Positions 48,715-61,483 of a stretch of 64,000 bases of DNA are shown here, in pieces (the stretch's first letter is position 1; each line of letters begins with the position of its first letter). A program made the position numbers and the translations under genes. The notes under the pieces are model-generated. The model was not told where the DNA came from. It was given only the letters and a program-made list of their open reading frames with translations, and ran no database searches. Origin of the DNA: Deltaproteobacteria bacterium (lineage in GTDB: Bacteria > Myxococcota > Myxococcia > Myxococcales > Anaeromyxobacteraceae); NCBI GenBank assembly GCA_016214955.1, contig JACRMN010000001.1, forward strand, positions 62,001 to 126,000, read 5' to 3'.

Positions 48715-49461
48715 TCAGGGCCCCTGCGACCGCACCAGCGAGCCGGCCGGGAGCCGCGCGAGCAGCTCCCGGAGCGCCGCCTCCACCCTGGCCCGGTCCT
48801 TGGACTCCAGGGTGACCTTCACCCGGTGATCGGCGTCGTCGAAGCGCGGGTAGCTCCCGATCTCGACGGCGGCGTGCTCCACCGCCAGCCTGTCGAGCAG
48901 CGGCGCGAGCTGGTCCTCGCCCACCGACACGAAGACCTCGGCGAGCTGGAACGGGGCCACCACCAGGTCGGCGGTGAAGCGCTCCAGCTGCGCCTGGAAG
49001 AAGCGCGGCACGCCGGGCAGCATCACCACGTTCTCGACGGCCAGGATGGGGTAGCCCGGGTCGCCGGCCAGGCGCGTTCCCTCGGGAACGTCGGCCATCC
49101 GCAGGCTGGCCTCCGGGGCCTCGGCGCCGTTCCACCACCGCCGGTGGGCGCGGCGGATGGCCTCGACCAGGCCCGGGTGGCGCGTCAGCGGCCGGCCGAG
49201 TGCCCGCGCCACTGCCGCCAGGGTGACGTCGTCGTGGGTCGGTCCCACGCCGCCGGCGGTGAAGAGCCAGTCGGCCCGTGCCCGCTCGCGGGTCACCGCC
49301 TCGGCGAGGACCTCGACCTCGTCGGGGAGCGTCAGCATGGCCGAGAGCCGGATGCCGACGCGGCGGAAGCGCTCGGCCGCCCAGGGGCCGTTCTCGTCCC
49401 GGACCTTGGCCGAGAGCACCTCGTTGCCGACGACGATGAGGGCGGCGGTGGGCGTCCGCAT
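48715..49461 (-). CDS. CinA/MoaB-fold protein (competence-damage inducible A-like N-domain)
   Basis: A 248-residue molybdopterin-binding-fold protein (MoCF_biosynth). Seen: ALIVVGNEVLSAKVRDENG, FTAGGVGPTHDDVTLAAVA, NVVMLPGVPRFFQAQL. It corresponds to the N-terminal half of CinA and lacks the C-terminal amidase (PncC) domain, as in short FAD-synthase-like or damaged-nucleotide enzymes. The ATG at 49461 was chosen because the family sequence begins here. The tmk gene lies 65 bases upstream on the same strand. Confidence 0.83.
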   Translation of the reverse strand: MRTPTAALIVVGNEVLSAKVRDENGPWAAERFRRVGIRLSAMLTLPDEVEVLAEAVTRERARADWLFTAGGVGPTHDDVTLAAVARALGRPLTRHPGLVEAIRRAHRRWWNGAEAPEASLRMADVPEGTRLAGDPGYPILAVENVVMLPGVPRFFQAQLERFTADLVVAPFQLAEVFVSVGEDQLAPLLDRLAVEHAAVEIGSYPRFDDADHRVKVTLESKDRARVEAALRELLARLPAGSLVRSQGP

Positions 49462-49526
49462 CCGACTTCGATACCGCGCCCCAGGTCCGGACGCCAGCGC
49501 GGGATTCGCGGGACGCGCGCCGGCCT

Positions 49527-50162
49527 CTACGCCGGGCGCCCACCGGCGGCGGCGAGGACCGCGCCGGCCACCTCCTCCACCGGGCGCTCGCCGTCCAGCA
49601 CCAGCACCTCCTGGCCCTGGCGCCGCAGCACCGCCAGGGAGCGCTCGTAGGAGCGGGCCACCCGGCGCTGGAAGGCCGGGACCTCGTACAGCTCGCCGCC
49701 GCCCGACTCGGCAAAGCGGCGCCGCCAGGCCACGGCCGGCCGCACCCGCAGGAAGAGGGTGGCGGTGGGGGCCGGGGCGCGCCGGTTCAGAGCCTCGACC
49801 CAGCGGGCGTCGCCGGTGGTGAGGGACTGGTAGGCCAGCGAGGAGAGCGTGTAGCGGTCGGAGACCACGTCCTCGCCGCGCGCCAGGCGCGGGGCGATCT
49901 CGGCGGCGTGGTGGTCGAGCCGGTCGGCGGCGAAGAGCAGCGCCAGCGCGTGGGGGTCGAACTCGCCGCCGGGCGAGGCCACGCGCCGGGTGAGGACCTG
50001 GCGCACCAGTGCACCCACCGGGCCGCCGGAGGGCTCGGCGGTGAGGTGCACACGCCGCCCCTGGCGGCGCAGGGCCTCGGCCAGGAGCCGCGACTGGGTG
50101 GTGGTGCCGGCCCCGTCGAGCCCCTCCAGCACCCACAGGCTGCCCGGTCGGCGGCGGCTCAC
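49527..50162 (-). CDS. tmk: Thymidylate kinase with altered P-loop
   Basis: A 211-residue dTMP kinase. P-loop LEGLDGAGTTTQSRLL at ~12-27 carries Thr where the invariant Walker A Lys (GxDGAGKST) stands. Other motifs are normal: DRYTLSSLAYQS with the DR(Y/H) pair, FLRVRPAVAWRR, and a LID-like RRFAESGGGELYE. So it is a genuine tmk relative, but nucleotide binding must work without that Lys or it has diverged. The GTG start overlaps the upstream stop (GTGA). Length is normal. Confidence 0.85.
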   Translation of the reverse strand: MSRRRPGSLWVLEGLDGAGTTTQSRLLAEALRRQGRRVHLTAEPSGGPVGALVRQVLTRRVASPGGEFDPHALALLFAADRLDHHAAEIAPRLARGEDVVSDRYTLSSLAYQSLTTGDARWVEALNRRAPAPTATLFLRVRPAVAWRRRFAESGGGELYEVPAFQRRVARSYERSLAVLRRQGQEVLVLDGERPVEEVAGAVLAAAGGRPA

Positions 50163-50502
50163 GGGTCGAGCCCCAGGCGGGCGCGGAGCGCCCGCAGCTC
50201 CTCGAAGTCGGCCCTCTCCTGGGCCATCAGGCGGCGGGCCCGCAGGAAGGCGCGGATCGTGAAGAGGAGCACCAGGATCGCGGCGGCGGCCGCCAGGTAC
50301 AGGTAGACGCCTCGCCCCTGGATGCGGCCGGGCCGCACCGACCACCAGCGGTCGTAGGCCAGCTTCGCGGTCAGGCCGATGCCGATGATGGAGAAGAGGA
50401 TCCCGTAGGCCCCCTGGCGCACGTGGTCGATGGAGCGGCGCACGGCCAGCCGCGCCGCCAGCGCGTCGTGGGCGGCCCGCAGGCCCTCGGGAGCGGCCTC
50501 GG

Positions 50503-50506
<4 letters not shown>
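50159..50506 (-). CDS. Small two-helix membrane protein, unknown
   Basis: A 115-residue protein with two membrane helices (GILFSIIGIGLTAKLAYD near 36-52; YLYLAAAAAILVLLFTIRA near 71-89) and charged tails, the last helix ending in ERADFEELRALRARLG. No recognised family. It overlaps thrC and tmk at both ends by GTGA, so it is embedded in the thrC operon. Confidence 0.72.
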
Positions 50507-51876
<1,370 letters not shown>

Positions 51877-51982
51877 GGAATGGGATCCAGCGGGCCTGGC
51901 GGACGCCGGTCGCCCGGCGGCGCCCGGTGCGGGGCCCGGAATGTGCCGCGCTCACGCGCAAAAGGCAAGCGCCGCAGGCCTT

Positions 51983-52534
51983 TCAGCCCGGCGTCACCAT
52001 GCGTGCCCCGCAGCGGCGGCAGCGAGGCCCCGCCCCCATGGCTCCGCAGTCGCGGCACACCAGCTCGCCGCGCTCGCTGCCGGCGAGGTGGACCGGGTCG
52101 AAGCGCATGAGCCGCATGCCGCAGCGGCCGCAGAACTTGTCGCCGGGCATGGCGGTGCTGCGGCAGTAGCGGCACACCACCGGCGCCAGCGGGTCGAGCC
52201 CCGGGCCCTCGGGGATGGGCTCGGCCCGGTGGTGCTCCAGGTCGGGCACGGTCTCGACGGCGACGGCGGCGGCCGGCTCGGCGCGGGTCTGCTCCACCCA
52301 GCCGAGGTCCTCGGCCGCGGCTTCCGGCGCCGGCGACAGCCGCGTTGGCTCCAGGTCGGGCACGGTCTCGGCCGGCACCTCCACCGCCTCCATCCGCGTG
52401 GGCTCCAGGCCGGGGAGCGCCGCCACCGGCAGGCTCTCGGCCCCGGGGCCGGTGAGCCGGCGGCCGCAGACCTCGCACTCGGCGCCGGCGGCCTGCTGGT
52501 GCTCGCACAGGGGGCAGGTGACCATCGCCGGCAT
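51983..52534 (-). CDS. Triple zinc-ribbon protein with LEPTR repeats
   Basis: A 183-residue protein with three Cys quartets: C7/C10/C20/C23, C121/C124/C135/C138 and C160/C163/C172/C175, each a CxxC...CxxC ribbon. The middle is acidic, Pro-rich and unstructured, with short related motifs GLEPTR (42-47), DLEPTR (60-65), WVEQTR (79-84) and DLEHHR (98-103). The Thr in these could be kinase targets or FHA-binding points. It probably acts as an adaptor for nucleic acid or protein. ATG 52534 is used; ATG 52525 is an alternative. Confidence 0.8.
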   Translation of the reverse strand: MPAMVTCPLCEHQQAAGAECEVCGRRLTGPGAESLPVAALPGLEPTRMEAVEVPAETVPDLEPTRLSPAPEAAAEDLGWVEQTRAEPAAAVAVETVPDLEHHRAEPIPEGPGLDPLAPVVCRYCRSTAMPGDKFCGRCGMRLMRFDPVHLAGSERGELVCRDCGAMGAGPRCRRCGARMVTPG

Positions 52535-52569
52535 CCTAGCAGAGGGCGGCGCGCCTCGCGCCCGGGCGC

Positions 52570-55212
52570 TCACCCCACCTGCGCCAGCGAGAGCCTGCCG
52601 CTCCAGCGCCCGGCCAGCGCCTCGCGGGCGGCGGCGTTCTCCGGGCGGGCCAGGCCGGGGTCGGCCTCGGCGAGGGCGAAGGCCTCCTCCCGCGCCTCCT
52701 CCAGGATGGCCTCGTCGCGGTACAGGTCGGCCAGCTCCAGGAGCTGCTGGCCGGACTGGCGCGTCCCCAGCAGCTCGCCGGGCCCGCGCAGCCTCAGGTC
52801 GGCGCGGGCGATCTCGAAGCCGTCCTGGGTGCGGGCCAGCACCCGAAGCCGCTCCCGGGCGTCCTGGCCGGCGCGGCCGAAGTGGGCCAGCAGCAGGCAG
52901 TGGCTCCTCGCCGCCCCGCGCCCCACCCGCCCGCGCAGCTGGTGCAGCTGCGAGAGGCCGAAGCGCTCGGCGTGCTCCACCGCCATCACCGTGGCGTTGG
53001 GCACGTCCACCCCCACCTCGATGACGGTGGTGGCCACCAGGACCGCCAGGTCGCCGGAGCGGAAGCGGCCCATCACCCGCTCCTTCTCCTCGGGCTTCAT
53101 CTGGCCGTGCAGCAGCCCCACGGCGTGCGGGGCCAGCGCCTGGGCCAGCTCGGCGGCGCCGCTGGTGGCGTCGGCGAGATCGGTCTTCTCCGACTCGGCC
53201 ACCAGCGGGTAGACCACGTAGGCCTGGCGCCCGGCCTCGATCTGCTTGCGCAGGAGCTCCAGCGCCCTGGCGCGCTGGCTTTCGCCGAAGACCTTGGTCT
53301 CCACCGGCGTCCGGCCCGGGGGCAGCTCGGAGATGGTGGTCTGGTCCAGGTCGCCGTAGAAGGCCAGCGCCAGGGTGCGGGGGATGGGCGTGGCCGTCAT
53401 CACCAGCACGTCGGGCCGCACGCCCTTGGCCATGAGCTGGGCCCGCTGCAGCACGCCGAAGCGGTGCTGCTCGTCCACCACCACCAGGCCCAGCTTCTCG
53501 AAGGCCACCGCCTGCTCCAGGAGCGCGTGGGTGCCGACGGCGATGCGCGCCCGCCCGGCGGCCACCGCCTCGCGGGCCTCGCGCTGCTCCTTGCCGCGAG
53601 CCTGGGCGGCCACCAGCGCCACCTCCACGCCGCGCCCCGCCAGCCAGCCGCGCAGCGTCCGGGCGTGCTGCTCGGCGAGGAGCTCGGTGGGGGCCATGAT
53701 GGCCGCTTGCCAGCCGGCCTGGACCGCCAGCATGGCGGCGGCGAAGGCCACCGCGGTCTTGCCGCTGCCCACGTCGCCCTGCAGCAGCCGGTTCATGGGC
53801 TCGGGCCGGGCCATGTCGGCGGCGATCTGCTCGATGGCCTTCATCTGGGCGCGGGTCAGCGTGAAGGGGAGCGGGGCCAGGGCCGCCGCCATGCGCTCGG
53901 GGGTGACCTCGAAGGCGATGCCCGGATCGCGCCGCAGGCCGCGCCGCCGCAGGGCCAGCGCCAGCTGCAGGAAGAAGAGCTCCTCGAAGACGAGCCGGCG
54001 GAAGGCGGGCGTCCCCCGGCCGGCGGCGAGCAGCAGGTCGGTGCCGGCCGGCGGGAAGTGGACGTGGCGCAGCGCCTGGCCCACCGGCACCAGCCCGCGC
54101 CGCTCCCGCACCGCCGCCGGCAGGTCCTCCACCGCCTGGGGCGCGAACTCGTCGCAGAGCCGCTTCATCAGCTTGCGCAGCGCCGGGTGCTGCCAGTCGG
54201 AGGGGCCCGGGTAGAACGGCACGATGCGGCCGAAGCTGGCCGAGTCGCCGGGCTGCACCTTCTCCACCTCGGGCTGCGACATCTGCGGCTTGCCGCCGAA
54301 CCCCTCGCTCACCTTCCCCGAGGCCAGGAGCGTGTCGCCGGCTGCGTACTGCCGCATGCGCCAGGGAGCGGGGTTGAAGAAGACCAGCTCGAGCCGCCCG
54401 CTGGGGTCCTGGAGCCCGAGCCGCAGGATGGGCTTGCCGCTGCGCATCCGGGCGCTGCGGACGTGCGTCACCTGCCCGAGCGCCGTCCCCTCCTCGCCTG
54501 CCTTCAGCCCGGCGATGGGCGCGGGGCGGCTCCGGTCCTGCCAGGCCTTGGGCCAGAAGCCGAGCGCGTCCTGCACCGTCAGGTACCCGCGCTCCTCCAG
54601 CAGCCCGCGCGGAGCCGGGTGGAGCCCCGGCACCTCGGCGAGCCGGGTGACGAGGCGGGCGCGACGCGCCGCTCGTTCGGCCGGGGTCCTGGCCTCGGGA
54701 AGGAGCGGCGGCTCCGGCACGGCTGGATGGGGTGGCGATCGGTCCTCCCACGCCGCCGAGGGCGCCGGCGGCGGGGCGGTGTCCCGGCGCGACGCGGTCG
54801 GGGTCCGTGCCGGCGTCGCGGGCGGCCCTTCGACTCGGGCCCGCCGAGGCGGGCCCTCGCCCGGGGCAGGGGTCGGGGCCGGGCCCGGCTTCCCCTTCGG
54901 CGTCGGCGTCCTCGCCCTCCGCGCCAGCTCCGCGATCTCCTCCGGCACCGGCACCAGGGCCGCCAGCAGGGCGCTCACGCGAAGCAGGGCGCGCTGCCGC
55001 TCCGCCAGTGGGAGCGCGTCGAAGCGCTCTCCCTCTCCCAGGAGGCCGCGCAGTGCCGCCGAGTCGGGCGCGCCCGCGCGCCTGGCGCCGGCGACCGCCT
55101 CCTGCAGCATCTTCCCGAACCCGGCGAGCCGCCGCAGCCCCGCGAAGCCGTCGCGGGCCGCGAAGCGGATGGGCGGCACCAGCGCTTCGAGGAAGGCCGC
55201 GGGGTCGGCCAC
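52570..55212 (-). CDS. recG: ATP-dependent DNA helicase RecG
   Basis: An 880-residue replication-fork-reversal helicase. Motif I GSGKTAVA lies near residue 480 and motif II is DEQHRFGVLQR; motif V-VI region is LHQLRGRVGRG, with the TRG/wedge section upstream. E. coli RecG is 693 residues: this protein has a ~190-residue N-terminal extension holding a helical domain (1-105) and a disordered Pro/Arg-rich linker (~105-190) that contains a dispersed repeat. It starts at a GTG 3 bases after greA, so the two are co-transcribed. Confidence 0.94.
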   Translation of the reverse strand: MADPAAFLEALVPPIRFAARDGFAGLRRLAGFGKMLQEAVAGARRAGAPDSAALRGLLGEGERFDALPLAERQRALLRVSALLAALVPVPEEIAELARRARTPTPKGKPGPAPTPAPGEGPPRRARVEGPPATPARTPTASRRDTAPPPAPSAAWEDRSPPHPAVPEPPLLPEARTPAERAARRARLVTRLAEVPGLHPAPRGLLEERGYLTVQDALGFWPKAWQDRSRPAPIAGLKAGEEGTALGQVTHVRSARMRSGKPILRLGLQDPSGRLELVFFNPAPWRMRQYAAGDTLLASGKVSEGFGGKPQMSQPEVEKVQPGDSASFGRIVPFYPGPSDWQHPALRKLMKRLCDEFAPQAVEDLPAAVRERRGLVPVGQALRHVHFPPAGTDLLLAAGRGTPAFRRLVFEELFFLQLALALRRRGLRRDPGIAFEVTPERMAAALAPLPFTLTRAQMKAIEQIAADMARPEPMNRLLQGDVGSGKTAVAFAAAMLAVQAGWQAAIMAPTELLAEQHARTLRGWLAGRGVEVALVAAQARGKEQREAREAVAAGRARIAVGTHALLEQAVAFEKLGLVVVDEQHRFGVLQRAQLMAKGVRPDVLVMTATPIPRTLALAFYGDLDQTTISELPPGRTPVETKVFGESQRARALELLRKQIEAGRQAYVVYPLVAESEKTDLADATSGAAELAQALAPHAVGLLHGQMKPEEKERVMGRFRSGDLAVLVATTVIEVGVDVPNATVMAVEHAERFGLSQLHQLRGRVGRGAARSHCLLLAHFGRAGQDARERLRVLARTQDGFEIARADLRLRGPGELLGTRQSGQQLLELADLYRDEAILEEAREEAFALAEADPGLARPENAAAREALAGRWSGRLSLAQVG
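54823..54853 (-). repeat. Dispersed repeat copy in recG (palindrome plus tail)
   Basis: On the minus strand, cccgcctcggcggg, two bases, then cgagtcgaagggccg. It is in frame in the RecG linker. The plus-strand copy at 59875-59905 differs only in the two spacer bases and one flank, so 29 of 31 bases are the same. Confidence 0.75.
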
Positions 55213-55215
55213 CGA

Positions 55216-55740
55216 CTACGAGGACCCGGCCGGCTCGTCGCTCGCCGGGACCTCCTCCTCGACGAACTCCACCGCGCTGATCTCGTACTCGCGCTCCCCG
55301 CCCGGCGAGCGCACCTGCACCACGTCCCCCTCGCTCTTGCCGATGAGGGCCCGGGCGATGGGGCTGGTGACGCTGATGCGCCCCTGCTTGAGATCGCCCT
55401 CCAGCTCGCCGACGATGCGATAGCGCACCTCCTCGCCGTCGCCGTCGGACAGGGTGACGGTGGCGCCGAACACCACCCGGTCGCCCTTGTGCCGGGAGAC
55501 GTCGATGACCTCGGTCCGGGCGATCCAGTCCTCCAGCTGCGCGATGCGGCCCTCGAGGTGGGACTGCTTGTCCTTGGCGGCGTGGTACTCGGCGTTCTCG
55601 GAGAGGTCGCCGTGGGAGCGGGCCTCGGCGATCTCCTTCACGATCTGCGGCCGCTCCACGTACTTGCGCCGCTTCAGCTCTTCCTTGAGCCGTACCAGCC
55701 CCGCCTTGGTGATGGGTATGCGCGCGTTGGCTTCGGCCAT
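55216..55740 (-). CDS. greA: Transcription elongation factor GreA
   Basis: A 174-residue Gre factor that reaches the RNA polymerase secondary channel and restarts backtracked complexes. N-terminal coiled coil with acidic tip: [16 protein letters not shown] gives the D/E tip residues. C-terminal domain: [18 protein letters not shown]. The ATG at 55740 is chosen because GGAGAGGGT lies just upstream and [14 protein letters not shown] matches the family; an ATG at 55755 adds 5 residues. A promoter-like sequence and a terminator lie in front; recG follows. Confidence 0.96.
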   Translation of the reverse strand: MAEANARIPITKAGLVRLKEELKRRKYVERPQIVKEIAEARSHGDLSENAEYHAAKDKQSHLEGRIAQLEDWIARTEVIDVSRHKGDRVVFGATVTLSDGDGEEVRYRIVGELEGDLKQGRISVTSPIARALIGKSEGDVVQVRSPGGEREYEISAVEFVEEEVPASDEPAGSS

Positions 55741-55755
55741 CCGGACCCTCTCCAC

Positions 55756-55790
55756 AAAAATTCCGCGGCCGCCCCCTCGGGAGCGGCCGC
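55756..55790 (-). terminator. Intrinsic terminator between carB and greA, within the probable greA leader
   Basis: On the minus strand, GCGGCCGC (55790-55783) and GCGGCCGC (55772-55765) make an 8-bp stem with an inner CCC/GGG pair, then GGAATTTTTG. The T run (55760-55756) is on the minus strand. It ends 16 bases before the greA ATG at 55740. It could end the carB transcript or attenuate greA. Confidence 0.7.
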
Positions 55791-55801
55791 TCGACGGTGA
55801 A

Positions 55802-55827
55802 AATGTGCCCTCTCGCCGCGCTCCCTG

Positions 55828-55831
<4 letters not shown>
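55802..55831 (-). promoter_or_regulatory. Possible greA promoter overlapping the carB stop
   Basis: TTGACA (55831-55826), an exact -35, overlaps the carB stop codon. CACATT (55807-55802), 3/6 for -10, follows after 18 bases. The transcript would start near 55795, so its 5' leader would carry the hairpin at 55790-55765. Confidence 0.4.
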
Positions 55832-59076
<3,245 letters not shown>

Positions 59077-59166
59077 ATGGGGCGGGGAACCTAGCACATC
59101 GCACCCACACCCGTGAGCCCGGGTGGCCCCGCTTCCGGGGCGCTGCCTGGCGGCGGGAGAGCCGGC

Positions 59167-59619
59167 TCAGGGAGCGGGCTCGGGCCCCTTGGCCCGGGCC
59201 GTGCGGAGGGCGGCGAGCAGCTTCGCCACCCGCGGGAAGCGGGCCGCCAGCGCCACCACCACCGGCCCCGGCACACGCACCACCGTGAGGTCGGTGCGGG
59301 CCTCCACCGCGGCCATCCGCGCCGGGGTGCCCAGGGCGGCGAGCTCGCCGAAGATGGCGCCGCGGTCCAGGTAGGCCATCTCGCGGCGCTCGCCGCCCGA
59401 CTCCACCAGCACGACGGCCGTGCCGTCGCGCACCAGGAAGAGCTCGTCGCCGGCCTCGCCCTGCTTCACCACCACCTCGCCGGCCGGGTAGACGAGCTGC
59501 TCGGCAACGCGCAGGAGGTCGTCGTGCGCCTCGGGGTCGAGCGACTTGAAGAGGGGGCTCGACTCCACGAAGGCGCTGGCTGCCAGGTCACCCCAGATCG
59601 GCGCGGCTTCGCTGGCCAT
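59167..59619 (-). CDS. Cyclic-nucleotide-binding-domain protein
   Basis: A 150-residue protein, almost only one cNMP-binding beta-roll: FKSLDPEAHDDLLRVAEQL, AGEVVVKQGEAGDELFLVRDG and GAIFGELAALGTPARMAAVEA. The PBC loop has FGELAALG then TPARMAAV where Crp has the cAMP Arg, so ligand binding is plausible. No DNA-binding domain, so it is a small sensor or subunit. The ATG at 59619 is used; an ATG at 59637 adds 6 residues. Divergent from the SnoaL-like gene. Confidence 0.82.
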   Translation of the reverse strand: MASEAAPIWGDLAASAFVESSPLFKSLDPEAHDDLLRVAEQLVYPAGEVVVKQGEAGDELFLVRDGTAVVLVESGGERREMAYLDRGAIFGELAALGTPARMAAVEARTDLTVVRVPGPVVVALAARFPRVAKLLAALRTARAKGPEPAP

Positions 59620-59650
59620 GGCCGAGAACGGTAGCATAAGCTCAGCGTCA

Positions 59651-60391
59651 ATGATGAACCTGGCGGGACACGTGCTGGCGCTGGCCCTGGCGCAGACCCC
59701 GGTGCCCGAGACGCCGCCCCCGGCCCCGGCCGCCGAGGCGGCTGCTCCGGCTCCCGCGCCGGAGACCCCGACCTCGACCCCGACCCCGACCCCGACCCCG
59801 ACCGCGACCCCGACCGCGACCCCGACCTCGACCCCGACCTCGACCGCGCCCCCGACCCCCGCCCTGAGCGAAGACCCGCCTCGGCGGGCGCGAGTCGAAG
59901 GGCCGACCGCGACCCCGAAGCCGGCCTCGACCCCGAAGCCGGCCCCCACCCCTGCCCCGACCGCCGCCCCACCTCCCGTGACGCCGGCGCCTGCTCCCGC
60001 CGCCGCGCCCCGCCCTCGGCCCGAGGTGACGGCGCTGGCGACGGCGGAGCGGTTCCTTGCTGCGCTGGGGAACCGGCGAGCGGAGGAGCTGGCCGCACTG
60101 TGCCGGCCCACCTTCAGCTTCGACGGGCACAGCGCCGGCGGCGCCGAGGAGGTGCAGCGGAGGTGGCGGGAGATCCTGGCAGCCCGGGCGGGCCCGCACG
60201 AGAAGGTGGCGGAGCTGGAGATCCTCCAGCCGGCAGAGGCGCTCGCCCGGCTGGGCAAGCCGCCGAAGCGGCTCGAGGCGGCGCTGGCGGCTGCCCACGC
60301 GATCGCGCTGGCCCGGGTCGGTGGCAGGCAGGTGGCGCTCTTCCTGGTGCGGCAGGGCAGCGGCTGGGCCGCCCTGGGGATGTCCGACTGA
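59651..60391 (+). CDS. Exported protein with TP-repeat linker and SnoaL/NTF2-like domain
   Basis: A 246-residue protein. A short hydrophobic start (MNLAGHVLALALAQT) may be a signal peptide. Residues ~20-125 are a Pro/Thr/Ala-rich linker of hexamer repeats ([15 protein letters not shown]) including the 31-base dispersed element near 75-86. Residues ~130-246 look like an NTF2/SnoaL fold: ALATAERFLAALGNRRAEEL, LCRPTFSFDG and VALFLVRQGSGWAALG. Function unknown. ATG 59651 has another ATG next to it. It converges with the sigma-factor gene, 3 bases apart. Confidence 0.72.
   Translation: MMNLAGHVLALALAQTPVPETPPPAPAAEAAAPAPAPETPTSTPTPTPTPTATPTATPTSTPTSTAPPTPALSEDPPRRARVEGPTATPKPASTPKPAPTPAPTAAPPPVTPAPAPAAAPRPRPEVTALATAERFLAALGNRRAEELAALCRPTFSFDGHSAGGAEEVQRRWREILAARAGPHEKVAELEILQPAEALARLGKPPKRLEAALAAAHAIALARVGGRQVALFLVRQGSGWAALGMSD
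59764..59850 (+). repeat. Hexamer repeat coding TP-rich tract
   Basis: Imperfect CCGACC/CGACCT hexamers in frame as Thr/Ser-Pro. Same family as 40095-40190. Confidence 0.7.
59875..59905 (+). repeat. Dispersed repeat copy in the SnoaL-like gene
   Basis: cccgcctcggcggg (59875-59888), a 2-base spacer and cgagtcgaagggccg (59891-59905). In frame as PPRRARVEGP. It matches the recG copy at 54823-54853 on the other strand, in 29 of 31 bases. Confidence 0.75.
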
Positions 60392-60394
60392 CGG

Positions 60395-60967
60395 TCAGTC
60401 GATGAGTCCCTCTTCCTTGGCGGCCCTCGCGAGCTTGTCCTTCAGCCGCTCGAAGCGCTTGCGCAGCGCCGCCTCGTCGGTCCGCTCGCCCTCCTCGCCG
60501 GCCAGGACCTCGGCCACCTCGCCCCAGGAGAGGGCGCGGTCGACGCGGAGGATGAGCAATGTCTGCTCGTCCTCCTCCAGCTTGGCGCGGAGCCGCTGGA
60601 GCTGCTGCGCGCGCCATTCGTGGCGGATGACGGTGCTGGCGACCACGCTGCCGGCCACGATGGAGGCCTGTGTGGTCTCGAAGCGCTCGCCGCGGCGGCG
60701 AAAGGGGTCGCGCTTGTGGCGCAGGGCCGCGTGACGCGCCAGCCGGTAGGACCAGGTCCGCAGGGACGACTCCCAGCGAAATCCCGGCAGGCCGCGCCAC
60801 AGGTCCTCGGCGAACTGCGAGAAGACGTCGCTCGCCTCCGAGGCCTCGTGCAGCAGCGCGGTCAGGTAGCCGAGGATCTCCGGGCCCAGCGAGCGGATGG
60901 CGAGCGTGGCCGCGGCCTCCATGTCGCTGCGATCCACCAGCGCCTTGACGTCGGTGTCGAGGGACAT
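60395..60967 (-). CDS. ECF-like RNA polymerase sigma factor
   Basis: A 190-residue sigma70-family protein. Region 2-like: DVFSQFAEDLWRGLPGF and WESSLRTWSYRLARHAAL. Region 4-like helices: LILRVDRALSWGEVAEVLAG and DEAALRKRFERLKDKLARA. There is no anti-sigma gene adjacent. Region 2 keeps the FxxDxW-type core contact but region 4 is divergent, as in many myxobacterial ECF factors. Starts at ATG 60967; coaD lies 9 bases upstream on the same strand. Confidence 0.8.
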   Translation of the reverse strand: MSLDTDVKALVDRSDMEAAATLAIRSLGPEILGYLTALLHEASEASDVFSQFAEDLWRGLPGFRWESSLRTWSYRLARHAALRHKRDPFRRRGERFETTQASIVAGSVVASTVIRHEWRAQQLQRLRAKLEEDEQTLLILRVDRALSWGEVAEVLAGEEGERTDEAALRKRFERLKDKLARAAKEEGLID

Positions 60968-60976
60968 CGTCGCGCC

Positions 60977-61465
60977 CTACGGCGTGCGCCGGAAGCGGGC
61001 CTGCAGGGCCCTGAAGACGTTGGGGGGCACGAGCCGCGAGACGTCGCCGCCGAAGCTGGCGACCTCCCGGACCAGGCTGGAGGCCACGTAGAAGTAGTCC
61101 TCGCCGGTCATCATGAAGACGCTCTCGAACTCCGGGTCCAGGTTGCGGTTCATGTTGGCGATCTGGAACTCGTACTCGAAGTCGGACACGGCGCGCAGGC
61201 CGCGCAGCACGGTGTGGACGCCCTGGTGCTTGGCGTAGTCCACCAGCAGGCCATCGAAGCTGTCCACCTCCACGCGCGGGTCGTTGCCCACCGCCTCGGC
61301 GATGAGCGCCCGGCGCTCGTCCACGCTGAAGAGCGGCTTCTTGGCCGGGTTGTTGGCGATGGCCACGATCAGCCGGTCGAAGACCTTGAGCCCGCGCTGG
61401 ATGAGCGAGAGGTGGCCGTTGGTCATCGGGTCGAAGCTGCCGGGGTAGATGGCGCGGCGTGCCAT
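60977..61465 (-). CDS. coaD: Phosphopantetheine adenylyltransferase
   Basis: A 162-residue enzyme for the penultimate CoA step. Nucleotidyltransferase signature [18 protein letters not shown] (residues 5-22), [16 protein letters not shown] and [15 protein letters not shown] are present, and length is as usual (~160). It follows rsmD by 18 bases, a conserved bacterial order (rsmD-coaD). Confidence 0.97.
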   Translation of the reverse strand: MARRAIYPGSFDPMTNGHLSLIQRGLKVFDRLIVAIANNPAKKPLFSVDERRALIAEAVGNDPRVEVDSFDGLLVDYAKHQGVHTVLRGLRAVSDFEYEFQIANMNRNLDPEFESVFMMTGEDYFYVASSLVREVASFGGDVSRLVPPNVFRALQARFRRTP

Positions 61466-61483
61466 GGAGGACGGCAGTATCGA

